Shown here: piece by piece, positions 43,265 to 52,232 of the stretch
Position numbering within the stretch: the first letter of the stretch is position 1
How the letters are laid out: each line of letters opens with the position of its first letter
Assembly (NCBI RefSeq): GCF_004349265.1
Contig: NZ_SMFL01000017.1
Location: 1 to 64,000, forward strand
Reading direction: 5' to 3'
DNA: 64,000 nt
Source: Dyadobacter psychrotolerans
GTDB lineage: Bacteria; Bacteroidota; Bacteroidia; Cytophagales; Spirosomataceae
The notes under the pieces: model-generated
Told to the model about the DNA's origin: nothing
What the model saw: the letters and a program-made list of their open reading frames with translations, nothing else
The model's database searches: none
Position numbers and translations under genes: made by a program

Positions 43265-45850
43265 TTACGCTGAATTTCTCGCAGCATTGATAATTCCAAA
43301 CATCGCACGCATAATCAGCTGATTGTAGGTTTCTACGTCAACAGGAAGATTTTTGGGATCTTCGGATAACATTTGCAGCGCATATTGCTGAATTGTGATC
43401 AGTGGCAATACAATTCGTTCTCTGACTTTAATTGAAACCTTTGTAACGTTATTGCTGTCAAGCAATTCCTTTTGTTCAGAAACATCAAGTAACGATTCAA
43501 GTGTCAGCCTGAATTCCTGATACATTTTATCCCAAAACTCTCTATAATCTTCTTCATCACGAAGATATTTGGTAGCGGGGAAAAACGCTTTTGATAAAGA
43601 CTGCATCGAATTTTCAATCAATGTCCGGAAGAAAAGGGATTTTTTATAAAGCGTTTTAATCTCCTCCTTCTTTCCTTCTTCAGCCAATTTGGAAATCGCT
43701 GTACCAAAGCCGTAAAAGCCCGGAACATTCTGTTTCATCTGCGCCCACGACCCTACAAACGGGATCGCACGAAGATCTTCAAATTTCAAATCTTCATCAT
43801 CATTTCCACGTTTGGTAGGCCGGCTTCCGATGTTGGTTTGTCCGTAAAAGCGTAACGGTGTTTTTTTGTCCAGATATTTTACAAACATCGGATGATTCTT
43901 CAAATCCAGATAGGATTCATAAGCTGCTCCGGCCATTTCCTCGATCAGGTCTTTGTCCTCCTGATTCAGTTCCTCTTCAATCCGGTTTCCTCTGAACAGG
44001 TGATTTTCCAAACCGGCAGTGAACAACCTTTCAAGGTTGTACATGGCTGTTGTAACCGTTCCGTAATTTGAGCTAATCGTCTGCCCCTGAACAGTAAGCT
44101 GAATTTCTTTATCTTCAATATCCTTACCCAGAGAAGAGTAAAAATTATGGTTATTGCCGCCGCCACGTGCAGGAGGTCCACCGCGACCATCAAAGAAAGT
44201 GACCTTGATTCCGAATTCGCGGGAAACTTTTGTCAATTCTTCTTTAGCCGTGTAAATCGACCAGTTAGCACGCAGATAACCACCGTCTTTTGTTCCGTCT
44301 GAAAATCCAACCATAATTGTCTGGTGGTTATCCCGTCCTTCCAAATGTGAACGATAATATCCGTTTTCATACAATTGACGCATAATTCCGGGCGCATTTG
44401 CCAAATCGTCAACTGTTTCGAAAAGCGGCACAACATCCAGCGCAAGCTTTCCGCTTTCATCCGCAATCAGGTTTTTTGCCAGTGCTACAACCTGCATCAC
44501 ATTAAGCGCTGACTGGTTATTACTGATCACATAGCGGTGTGCACCCTGTTCACCATTTTTTTTCTGAATCGTTTTGATTGCGCTGATAGATCCCAGAATA
44601 TCCTTCGTCAGCTCATCCTCGTAATCCTCAATTCGTAAAGGAATATTAAGTGATAATAACAGATCTATCTTTTTAGCTTCATCCCAGTCTTCATAATCAC
44701 TGTATTTCAGTAACGGGATTTTTTTCTCTAGTCTTTTTAAGATGTCTTCCCACGCTTTGCCATGTTTACGGCTGTCCTGACGTACATCCAGACTGGCAAA
44801 AAAGAATCCGAAGATGTTTAGTTTTAAAATAAAATTATCCAGTAACTCGACGAACAATCCCTGGTGTTTGGCAACCAGAACCTCACGCGCACTGAGCAGT
44901 TCAGCAATCAGTTCCTGTGCATCTTTATATCCTTCCTCAAAAGGGCCAAAAATGGTACTGTTCATTTTGCGCTCCGCAATAGCAATCGCATCGTCTACGC
45001 CTTTAAAGGTCAGCCTTCTTTTAAGTGTACGAATATCGCGGTAATAACCTCTTAGCAGTGTTTCTCTTAATCTTGCAGCAACCTGAAGTGTAGTTTCCGG
45101 ATTAACAAATGGATTACCATCACGGTCACCGCCCGGCCAGAATCCCAATCTGAACAAATTCGGATAAGGCCAGTCATGTGCGCTCATGCCCAAACCATCG
45201 ATCAATTTCATTAGAATTGCAGGGATGGCGTCGTAATATACGTTTTCAAGAAACCAGCACAAACTGACCGCTTCATCAAAAGGAGTAGGTTTTTCGTGAT
45301 TGATAAAAGCAGTTTTACCAAGCTGAAGAAGCAACTGATTTACCTCGGTAAAGTCGTTTACTTTAATTGCATCTTCCAGGTCGTTGATAATCCCTAGCAC
45401 TTTTCCCGAATAAAACTGGGTTGGGTGCGCAGTTAAAACAATACGGACACTAAAATCCTGTAATTTATTAAGTAATTTTTTCTTTAAAATATCACTGTCA
45501 ACCCGGTCGGTCAGATAAGTAATCGAACCCTTACCGGTAAGGTCGTGCGTCTGATCAAAAGCTGCATCTTCCACAGAATCAAAAAGAACAACCTGTCTTT
45601 CAATATATTGGATAAAAGCAAAAAGAAGATCCGTCCGTTCTTTTGGAGTTGCAGTCTCCAGAAGTTCTTCAAAAAAGTTTTCGATAATCTGCCTTGGTGA
45701 CTTTCCTTCCTGAAAACCAACCTCGCTTTGTTGTGTAAGTAAAGGAAGCAGCGAGCCCGTCTGAAAAATACCGCGATAGGGCAAACTAAGGAAAAGGCTG
45801 TTAAAAATGTTGTACTTCGTAACTACAGCGTCTTGAAAACTATTATTCAT
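43265..45850 (-). CDS. ppc: Phosphoenolpyruvate carboxylase (divergent)
   Basis: Adds bicarbonate to PEP to form oxaloacetate, refilling the TCA cycle. The 861 residues keep the PEPC outline: LTAHPT (catalytic His142), ASLDVRQDS, GFSDGTKDGGYLRANW (canonical GYSDSNKDGG) and FDGRGGPPARGGG (residues 553-565; canonical FHGRGGxxGRGGG, so Asp554 replaces the His). NQSALNVMQV and TKRG near the C-terminus fit. The motif changes may be typical for this branch of Bacteroidota. The protein ends without the usual NTG(IL); it closes with MFGIINAARNSA. Convergent with the monooxygenase gene. Confidence 0.88.
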   Translation of the reverse strand: MNNSFQDAVVTKYNIFNSLFLSLPYRGIFQTGSLLPLLTQQSEVGFQEGKSPRQIIENFFEELLETATPKERTDLLFAFIQYIERQVVLFDSVEDAAFDQTHDLTGKGSITYLTDRVDSDILKKKLLNKLQDFSVRIVLTAHPTQFYSGKVLGIINDLEDAIKVNDFTEVNQLLLQLGKTAFINHEKPTPFDEAVSLCWFLENVYYDAIPAILMKLIDGLGMSAHDWPYPNLFRLGFWPGGDRDGNPFVNPETTLQVAARLRETLLRGYYRDIRTLKRRLTFKGVDDAIAIAERKMNSTIFGPFEEGYKDAQELIAELLSAREVLVAKHQGLFVELLDNFILKLNIFGFFFASLDVRQDSRKHGKAWEDILKRLEKKIPLLKYSDYEDWDEAKKIDLLLSLNIPLRIEDYEDELTKDILGSISAIKTIQKKNGEQGAHRYVISNNQSALNVMQVVALAKNLIADESGKLALDVVPLFETVDDLANAPGIMRQLYENGYYRSHLEGRDNHQTIMVGFSDGTKDGGYLRANWSIYTAKEELTKVSREFGIKVTFFDGRGGPPARGGGNNHNFYSSLGKDIEDKEIQLTVQGQTISSNYGTVTTAMYNLERLFTAGLENHLFRGNRIEEELNQEDKDLIEEMAGAAYESYLDLKNHPMFVKYLDKKTPLRFYGQTNIGSRPTKRGNDDEDLKFEDLRAIPFVGSWAQMKQNVPGFYGFGTAISKLAEEGKKEEIKTLYKKSLFFRTLIENSMQSLSKAFFPATKYLRDEEDYREFWDKMYQEFRLTLESLLDVSEQKELLDSNNVTKVSIKVRERIVLPLITIQQYALQMLSEDPKNLPVDVETYNQLIMRAMFGIINAARNSA

Positions 45851-45916
45851 AGTGGAGCGACAAAATTATATTTGGAGACTGTAAACTGGCAACAAAGATA
45901 CCTCAAAAAATCGGTT

Positions 45917-46789
45917 TCAGGCTTTTGGATGGGCCTGTTGATGTGTTTTTTTAAGTTTTTCTATTGAATTATGCGTATAGATTTGTGTGGCAGCCAAATT
46001 TGCATGCCCGAGTAATTCTTTAATTGCATTCAAATCTGCGCCGCGGTTCAGAAGATGAGTTGCATACGTATGCCGCAAAACGTGCGGACTTTTTTGGGAA
46101 AGCGTGGTTACCGCAGAGAGGTATTTTTTAACGATTCGCTGTATAAAAACCGGGTACGCCGGCTTTCCGTTATCTGTGAGAATCAGTATGTCCGTTTCTT
46201 CCTCAGGTGCGCGCTCAACGAGATATCTGCTTAATAACGCTGTAAGTGAAGCAGAAATAGGAATCATTCGCTCTTTGGCTCTTTTACCAAAAACACGAAT
46301 GGTTTTCCCTGTTAAGTCCAGATCTGAGATTTCAAGTCCTATTAATTCCGACAAACGTATTCCTGAACCATATAAAAGCTCCATGATCACCCGGTCGCGA
46401 AAACCTTCTGCATTTTCCGCAAACATTTCCGTATCAAAAAGTACTTCCATCGACTTTTCTTCAACATAGGCCGGCAATTTTTTTCGGGTTTTGAGTGCTG
46501 AAAGTATTTTGGTGGGGTCTGTGGAAATGAGTCCTTTTTTTCTCAAAAAGCCATAAAAGGAACGAAGAGACGCAATTTTACGATTAATGGAAACCGGATT
46601 TAATCCCTCCTCCATTAAATCCACAATCCAGGACCGCAGCATGGGTGGCTGCGCCGTTTCCGGCTGACTGACTTCATACTGGAACAGCAAATATTTCCGG
46701 AATTGCTCCAAATCAGTTTTATAGGAAGTTATCGTATGAGCACTGCTGCGTTTTTCATATTGCAGCGATTCCAGAAATTTGTCTATCAT
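45917..46789 (-). CDS. xerC: Tyrosine recombinase XerC
   Basis: A 290-residue site-specific recombinase that resolves chromosome dimers. I use ATG 46789 (MIDKFLESLQYEKRSSAHT); the longer frame from 46825 reads back into a terminator. Catalytic residues are in place: Arg145 in GSGIRLSEL, His236 and Arg239 in HVLRHTYATH, His262 in LGHANLAATQ and Tyr271 in IYTH. The N-terminal core-binding SAM-like domain is complete. It follows rpsU on the same strand with a terminator between, so it has a separate or read-through transcript. Confidence 0.93.
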   Translation of the reverse strand: MIDKFLESLQYEKRSSAHTITSYKTDLEQFRKYLLFQYEVSQPETAQPPMLRSWIVDLMEEGLNPVSINRKIASLRSFYGFLRKKGLISTDPTKILSALKTRKKLPAYVEEKSMEVLFDTEMFAENAEGFRDRVIMELLYGSGIRLSELIGLEISDLDLTGKTIRVFGKRAKERMIPISASLTALLSRYLVERAPEEETDILILTDNGKPAYPVFIQRIVKKYLSAVTTLSQKSPHVLRHTYATHLLNRGADLNAIKELLGHANLAATQIYTHNSIEKLKKTHQQAHPKA

Positions 46790-46804
46790 AGGTGCTAACA
46801 TACA

Positions 46805-46838
46805 AAAAAGAGCTGCCTTAAACAAGACAGCTCTTTTT
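46805..46838 (-). terminator. Terminator between rpsU and xerC
   Basis: Arms aaaaagagctgcctt and aagacagctcttttt pair over about 15 bp with one G-T and a 4-base loop; both flanks have T runs on the relevant strand. Confidence 0.8.
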
Positions 46839-46908
46839 CAATTTTATATGATTCGAAAGGATATAATGATCCCATCAAACCTTACACCAGAAAACAAATT
46901 CCTAAGAA

Positions 46909-47103
46909 CTAGTCTTCTAAATGACCGTAAGTTTTTTCTTTATAAACTGCACGCAAAACTTCGAAACGACGCTTAACAGATGGTTTTTCAAAAGCTGTAC
47001 GCGCACGAAGCTGGCGCATTGTACCAGTTCTTTCAAATTTCTTTTTGTAACGCTTAAGAGCGCGGTCAATCGATTCGTTGTCTTTAATGTTTATAATGAG
47101 CAT
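46909..47103 (-). CDS. rpsU: 30S ribosomal protein bS21
   Basis: A 64-residue small-subunit protein that sits near the anti-Shine-Dalgarno end of 16S rRNA. The sequence from LIINIKDNESIDRALKRYKK through RQLRARTAFEKPSVKRRFEVLRA is the classic bS21 pattern, with the basic C-terminus expected. The Bacteroidota form is related to the reduced Shine-Dalgarno use in this phylum. The possible promoter on the minus strand is a TTCCTTTG box near 47146-47153, only partly matching TAnnTTTG. Confidence 0.97.
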   Translation of the reverse strand: MLIINIKDNESIDRALKRYKKKFERTGTMRQLRARTAFEKPSVKRRFEVLRAVYKEKTYGHLED

Positions 47104-47204
47104 GCTTATAAAATATAATGTTCTTTGAATTGGTTTTCTGAAACGGACTGCAAAGGAAAGCTATATCAATCAGAAAATCAAGAAACAAGCCATTAAAATT
47201 AGGA

Positions 47205-47212
47205 TATTTTTG
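47205..47212 (+). promoter_or_regulatory. Promoter -7 box before ppx
   Basis: TATTTTTG matches TAnnTTTG. Transcription would start near 47219, which leaves too little leader for a TTG start at 47224 and supports ATG 47260. Confidence 0.45.
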
Positions 47213-47259
47213 CATATTGCCCCTTGGAAACAAAGGAATTAACCGATTTATCTGCATCT

Positions 47260-48195
47260 ATGAGCTCCCGGCTTGGTATAATTGATTTAGGAACGAACAC
47301 TTTTCATTTGCTTATCGTCGAAAAAAACGGAGATGAGGTAAATTCCCTTTTTCATGAAAGCCGTCCGGCACGCATCGGATTGGGCGGAATTAACAAACGG
47401 ATTATCAACGAAGACGCCATTGAACGGGCACTTACCGTGCTTCGGTTTTTTCGGGAGCAGCTTGATTTATTTGAAATAGCTCAGGAAAACGTTTTTGCAT
47501 TTGGAACAAGCGCTATCAGAAATGCGGAAAATAAAACAGAATTCTGCGAGACGGTATTTACAGAAACAAAAATTCCGATTACGGTTATTGACGGAAATCA
47601 GGAAGCTGAATATATATATAAAGGTGTACGTTACGGCGCTAAGCTGGGAGAAGTTCCATGTCTGATCATGGATATTGGCGGTGGAAGCGTGGAATTCATA
47701 ATCGGCAACGAATCACAGATTTTCTGGAAACAAAGTTTTGAAATAGGCGGCCAGCGGCTCATGGAGAAATTTATGCGTACGGACCCAATGACCGAAGGCG
47801 ACCGAAAAAAGCTTTACAATTATTTAGATGAAAGTCTTATTCCGCTTGCGAATGCAGTTCATCAGTATGCTCCTGAAAAACTGGTGGGCTCATCCGGCAC
47901 ATTTGATACTTTGGTTGATATTGATTTTCAATTTCGTACAGGCCAATGGTCTCCCAAAAATATAACCGACTTTACTTTGCCGATTGATGAATTCTACCGG
48001 ATTTACAGCCTGATTCTGGCAGGAAACCACGATGAACGGATGGCAATTGCCGGTATGATTGCACTTAGGGCTGATATGATTGTAGTTGCAGTTTGTCTGA
48101 TTGACTATGTTCTCAAAAGTCACAAAATCAGAAATATTCAAGTTTCAGGTTATGCTTTGAAGGAAGGTGTGCTGGCTTCGATGTTGGGAAAATAA
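47260..48195 (+). CDS. ppx: Exopolyphosphatase / GppA-like phosphatase
   Basis: A 311-residue enzyme of the Ppx/GppA family that removes terminal phosphates from polyphosphate or pppGpp. I use ATG 47260; a TTG at 47224 adds 12 residues but falls right after the likely transcription start. The ASKHA phosphate loops are GIIDLGTNTFHLLI (6-19) and IMDIGGGSVEFIIG, with the catalytic acid in AFGTSAIRNAEN. Only the catalytic domain is present, as in short Bacteroidota forms. It precedes the small toxin-antitoxin module. Confidence 0.9.
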   Translation: MSSRLGIIDLGTNTFHLLIVEKNGDEVNSLFHESRPARIGLGGINKRIINEDAIERALTVLRFFREQLDLFEIAQENVFAFGTSAIRNAENKTEFCETVFTETKIPITVIDGNQEAEYIYKGVRYGAKLGEVPCLIMDIGGGSVEFIIGNESQIFWKQSFEIGGQRLMEKFMRTDPMTEGDRKKLYNYLDESLIPLANAVHQYAPEKLVGSSGTFDTLVDIDFQFRTGQWSPKNITDFTLPIDEFYRIYSLILAGNHDERMAIAGMIALRADMIVVAVCLIDYVLKSHKIRNIQVSGYALKEGVLASMLGK

Positions 48196-48267
48196 ATTAT
48201 TGAACCAAAATATCTGCTTTTGTTTGAAACAGGAAAATTGTAATTTAGATCAACAAAAACACAAATT

Positions 48268-48468
48268 ATGACAACGTTAACCATCAATACAGAAGATAAA
48301 GAAGTGTTAAATGCAGTAAAAGCGCTTCTTAAAGGATTTAAGGTATCATTTAAGGAAAAACAAGATGCACCCTACAATCCGGAATTTGTGGCTAAAATAG
48401 AAAAAAGCAGACAGGAAGTGAGGGAGGGAAAGACTGTAAAAATAGAGCTTGACGAGATAGGGAAATAG
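48268..48468 (+). CDS. RelB/DUF2683-like antitoxin
   Basis: A 66-residue protein with the pattern of small Bacteroidota antitoxins: an N-terminal strand-helix dimerisation part (TTLTINTEDKEVLNAVKALLKG), a hinge with PYNPEFVAKIEKSRQEVREG, and the C-terminal neutralising arm KTVKIELDEIGK. Relatives, from memory, end in D-E/D-I/L-W-K, so the Gly before the last Lys here looks changed. It partners the YoeB-like frame that overlaps its 3' end; both would be on one transcript. Confidence 0.75.
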   Translation: MTTLTINTEDKEVLNAVKALLKGFKVSFKEKQDAPYNPEFVAKIEKSRQEVREGKTVKIELDEIGK

Positions 48469-48719
48469 AGTACTCTTTACAGGCTGTCGAAGATCTTAAT
48501 TATTGGAAAAAGACCAATAACAATGCTGTACTTCAGCGGATCCGATTGCTTATTGAATCAATTACTCAAACACCTTATCAGGGAATAGGTAAACCTGAAT
48601 CTTTAAAACACAATTTTACCGGCTGCTGGTCAAGGCGTATTAACCAGGAGCATCGCATTGTTTATGAAGTTACTAATAACACAATTTTTATCCTTTCTTT
48701 AAAAGGACATTACAAATAA
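48459..48719 (+). pseudogene. YoeB/Txe-like toxin frame lacking a start codon
   Basis: An open frame of about 86 codons that overlaps the antitoxin stop and reads REIEYSLQAVEDLNYWKKTN, then GIGKPESLKHNFTG, WSRRINQEHRIVYEV and ends LKGHYK. This matches YoeB over its entire length, including the catalytic Glu (KPES), Arg (WSRR) and C-terminal His-Tyr. No ATG, GTG or TTG lies in the frame between the upstream TGA (48450-48452) and the body. AGG at 48459-48461 sits exactly where the ATG is expected, so the start seems mutated, or initiation uses a non-canonical codon. Confidence 0.72.
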
Positions 48720-48818
48720 AGTATATCTTCTTCCGGCCTGGTAGCAATAATTGACTTTTATCGCTTTTAAGTTTCCTGGTGAAATTAATTGTTTCTTCTC
48801 CACTCATCCAATAATTAA

Positions 48819-48847
48819 TTGTCCTACAAATCAATTTCATACTTTTG
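48819..48847 (+). promoter_or_regulatory. Probable promoter of the DUF5117 metalloprotease
   Basis: TTG at 48819-48821 and TACTTTTG at 48840-48847, 18 bases apart; the ATG at 48881 is 33 bases further on. Confidence 0.55.
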
Positions 48848-48880
48848 CGGATTCTGTTAACTATAACTTTCTGACAATTT

Positions 48881-51457
48881 ATGAAATTGACCCGCTACCT
48901 TCTTCTGACGGTAATGCTGCTTTTGTGTATGTCAAATGTTTTTGCACAAAAGAAAAAAGAAAAGAAAAAAGAGGACGCCAAAATTGACAAGGCTGTCGAC
49001 GCGGTAGCTACCGCAGTAAAAGACAAACTAAAGGACGACAAAAAGAAAGGGCCAAAGCCTTTCAAAGAGGTAATTGACACGTCTGCGGTCAGTCAGAAAG
49101 GAATGATCTCCACCCACAAAGTATCCGACAAATGGTATTTCGAAATTCCTGATTCGTTACTGAATAACGATATCATGGCCGTAACGCGCTATTCAAAAAC
49201 AGCTGCTGGTGGCGGAATTTTTGGCGGCGAAGAAGTTAACAGACAAATGATCCGCTGGGAAAGAGGCATGGACAACAATCTGCTGCTGCGTTCCGTAACC
49301 GTTGTCGTGGCTAGCGGAGATAGTACCAAACCAATTTTCCAGGCTGTAAAAAACTCAAACTCAGATCCAATCATTGGCTTGTTTGAAATTAAAGCAGTAA
49401 AAAAAGATCAGGCTGGCAATTCTTCCGTCATTGACGTTACCGACTTTTTTAACAGCGACAACCAAGTATTCTCATTAAGCAGTGTTTCCAAACAATTGCT
49501 CAAGCTGGCCGCATTTAAAAAGGAAGCCTCTTTTATAGAAAAAATGAGCAGTTTCCCGATTAACACCGAAATACGTACCATCAAAACATTTACTGTTGTA
49601 CCGCAAACGATATCCATGACGCCGGCCCCTTCGGTCGGTAGGTACCTGCCATCGGGGCTTGATGCGGGTGTTGTAACAATGGAGATGAATACGTCGCTGA
49701 TATTGCTTCCAAAAACACCGATGAGAAAACGGTTGTTTGACAGCCGAGTTGGCTTTTTTGCAAATCAGTATGCCGTTTTCAGCGAAGAATCACAACGCTC
49801 CGACGAAGAAGTTTTTGCGGTGAGATGGAGACTTGAACCAAAAAATGCGGAAGACGCAAAACGCCAGAAAAATGGTGAGCTGATCGAACCCAAAAAACCG
49901 ATTATCTACTACATTGATCCTGCTACGCCGGTAAAATGGCGTAAATATCTGAAAGCAGGTGTGGACGACTGGCAGGTTGCATTTGAAAAAGCCGGCTGGA
50001 AAAATGCAATTCGTGGTGAATATTGGCCTGAAAAAGATTCGACAATGAGTCTTGAAGATGCCCGCTACTCGGTGATCCGGTACTTTGCGGCCGACATTCA
50101 GAATGCCTATGGACCTAATGTACACGATCCCAGAAGCGGAGAAATACTTGAAAGTCATGTGGGCTGGTATCATAACGTAATGCGTTTGCTTCGTAACTGG
50201 TATATTATCCAGGGAGCCGCGGTGGATCCAAAGGCACGCACTAAAAAATTTGACGATGAGTTAATGGGCCAATTGGTACGCTTCGTTTCTTCCCACGAAA
50301 TCGGCCATACACTGGGCTTAAGACATAACATGGGTGCAAGCTCGGCAACACCGGTTGAAAAGCTGCGTGACAAAGCCTGGACCGAGAAAAACGGACATAC
50401 TTCCTCAATCATGGATTATGCCCGTTTCAACTACGTTGCGCAGCCTGAAGATGGCATTACCAATCTGTTTCCAAGAATCGGAGATTACGACATCTGGGCG
50501 ATACAATGGGGTTACAGCACCTTATCAGATACAAAAGATGCCGAAGCCGATAAAAAATTGCTGAATGTAATGACCAAGGAAGCTTACAAAAATCCAAGAT
50601 TACGTTTTGGAACAGAAATGAGCCCTTATGACCCGCGTTACCAAACTGAGGATTTGAGTGATAATGCTATGAAAGCTTCTGAATATGGTATCAAAAACCT
50701 GAAACGTATCCTTCCGAAATTGACCGAATGGAGCCAGGAAGATGGCGAAAGCTATAAGGAACTGGAAGAACTGTATGGCAATGTTGTATCACAGTATCGC
50801 CGTTATCTGGGCCATGTAATTAAAAATGTTGGTGGAATTTATGACACTCCGAAAACTTATGATACAGAAGGCGAAACATTTATAACTGTTCCTAAGGCTA
50901 CGCAAAAAGAAGCAGTTGCTTTCCTGAATACGCAATTGTTCAAAACCCCGGTTTGGCTTTTGGATCAGTCTATTATGAGTAAAATAAAGCCTGAGTCCGG
51001 TGTGGAAGCGGTTAAAGCCTTACAGGATTACGCACTTAATTCACTGTTTGCCGGCGACAGGGCTGTGAGATTGATGGAAACCGGTATTTCTTCAAAATTC
51101 TATTCGCTTGATGATCTGTTTAGTGAACTCGAAGGTGGAATCTGGTCAGAAGTAAAACAAGGTACCAGCATTGACATGTATCGCAGAAATTTGCAAAAGA
51201 TATATGTTGATAAACTGATTTCAATGTTAAAACCGGGTAAAACCAACGTTCAATCCGTACCGGTTGGTGTTACTTACGGTTATTCAACCCGCTCGGTTGA
51301 TCTTGAAAAAACAGATTTGCCATCTATAACCCGTGCACATCTGGAGAACCTGAAAAGCTCAATCCAGGCTGCAATTCCAAAAACAACGGATAAAATCAGT
51401 AAATATCACTTAAAGGATATTCAGCAGAGAATCAAATCTGCACTGGATCCTAAGTAA
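48881..51457 (+). CDS. Secreted zinc metalloprotease (DUF5117/DUF5118)
   Basis: An 858-residue exported protease. A signal peptide (1-22, VFAQ) is followed by a Lys/Glu-rich linker, a DUF5118/5117 region (GMISTHKVSDKWYFEIPDSLL, FEIKAVKKD) and the catalytic metzincin motif HEIGHTLGLRH (His472, His476, His482, Glu473) with a Met-turn candidate in SSIMDYARFNY. The C-terminal region is alpha-helical. Complete and typical of Bacteroidota. The preceding toxin frame ends about 160 bases before. A strong terminator follows. Confidence 0.92.
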   Translation: MKLTRYLLLTVMLLLCMSNVFAQKKKEKKKEDAKIDKAVDAVATAVKDKLKDDKKKGPKPFKEVIDTSAVSQKGMISTHKVSDKWYFEIPDSLLNNDIMAVTRYSKTAAGGGIFGGEEVNRQMIRWERGMDNNLLLRSVTVVVASGDSTKPIFQAVKNSNSDPIIGLFEIKAVKKDQAGNSSVIDVTDFFNSDNQVFSLSSVSKQLLKLAAFKKEASFIEKMSSFPINTEIRTIKTFTVVPQTISMTPAPSVGRYLPSGLDAGVVTMEMNTSLILLPKTPMRKRLFDSRVGFFANQYAVFSEESQRSDEEVFAVRWRLEPKNAEDAKRQKNGELIEPKKPIIYYIDPATPVKWRKYLKAGVDDWQVAFEKAGWKNAIRGEYWPEKDSTMSLEDARYSVIRYFAADIQNAYGPNVHDPRSGEILESHVGWYHNVMRLLRNWYIIQGAAVDPKARTKKFDDELMGQLVRFVSSHEIGHTLGLRHNMGASSATPVEKLRDKAWTEKNGHTSSIMDYARFNYVAQPEDGITNLFPRIGDYDIWAIQWGYSTLSDTKDAEADKKLLNVMTKEAYKNPRLRFGTEMSPYDPRYQTEDLSDNAMKASEYGIKNLKRILPKLTEWSQEDGESYKELEELYGNVVSQYRRYLGHVIKNVGGIYDTPKTYDTEGETFITVPKATQKEAVAFLNTQLFKTPVWLLDQSIMSKIKPESGVEAVKALQDYALNSLFAGDRAVRLMETGISSKFYSLDDLFSELEGGIWSEVKQGTSIDMYRRNLQKIYVDKLISMLKPGKTNVQSVPVGVTYGYSTRSVDLEKTDLPSITRAHLENLKSSIQAAIPKTTDKISKYHLKDIQQRIKSALDPK

Positions 51458-51470
51458 TATATTTATAACT

Positions 51471-51520
51471 TAAAGGGTTGATAAGAAGCAGATGACCGCC
51501 TACTTGTCAACCCTTTTTTG
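51471..51520 (+). terminator. Terminator after the metalloprotease gene
   Basis: An inverted repeat (aaagggttga...tcaacccttt) with internal pairing ends in a T run, 15 bases after the stop. Confidence 0.75.
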
Positions 51521-51540
51521 TTTCAAATGACCTGATTTAA

Positions 51541-52209
51541 ATGAAATCTCTCTCCGACATTCTGCAGCAGCACCATAAGTTCGCTGAGGTTATCAGAAAC
51601 CCTCTGCCTTTTAAAAAGTTAGATTTTTCTCGAAGCAACCCGGATCTCTTACAACGGGACCTATCCAAAACTTCTGTGTTTACCGATTATGTGTTTGAAG
51701 AAATGCTGGATCATTCAACATATACAGGTATTGGAGGTTATGGTGAAAAAAGGGTGATTTACAGACAGCTTGCCCACTTTTCCAAACAGGAAGAAAATCC
51801 GCGTTGTATTCATTTAGGCATTGATATCTGGGCGCCAGCTGGCGAAAATATTTTTACACCATTAGATGGGAAAGTGCACAGCTTTGCATTTAATGATCAT
51901 GTGGGTGATTATGGACCAACGATCATTCTCGAACACGAACTGGAAGGCGTGAAATTTCATACGCTCTATGGACATTTATCTTTGGACTCTCTCACTTATT
52001 TGTACACAGGGAAAAAGTTTCTGGCAGGTGACAGGATCGCTGCAATAGGAAATCATCCGGAAAACGGCGACTGGCCGCCGCATTTACATTTTCAGGTAAT
52101 TTCAGATATAAAAAATTACAAAGGTGATTACCCTGGTGTTTGCAGTCTTAAAGAGAAAGAATATTTTTTATTTGTTTGTCCTGATCCGAATTTGATTTTA
52201 CGAATTTAA
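51541..52209 (+). CDS. M23-family peptidase
   Basis: A 222-residue LytM/M23 metallopeptidase. Zinc ligands fit: His91 and Asp95 in HLGIDIW, and His183 in HLHFQ, with His181 and His145 (YGHL) as catalytic partners. There is no clear signal peptide or LysM/SH3 domain; the N-terminal 60 residues are unassigned. Normally such enzymes cut peptidoglycan cross-links, but without a signal the location of this one is uncertain. It lies between the metalloprotease terminator and the convergent transporter gene. Confidence 0.87.
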   Translation: MKSLSDILQQHHKFAEVIRNPLPFKKLDFSRSNPDLLQRDLSKTSVFTDYVFEEMLDHSTYTGIGGYGEKRVIYRQLAHFSKQEENPRCIHLGIDIWAPAGENIFTPLDGKVHSFAFNDHVGDYGPTIILEHELEGVKFHTLYGHLSLDSLTYLYTGKKFLAGDRIAAIGNHPENGDWPPHLHFQVISDIKNYKGDYPGVCSLKEKEYFLFVCPDPNLILRI

Positions 52210-52232
52210 AGTAAGCCCTAACTGAAATCGTT

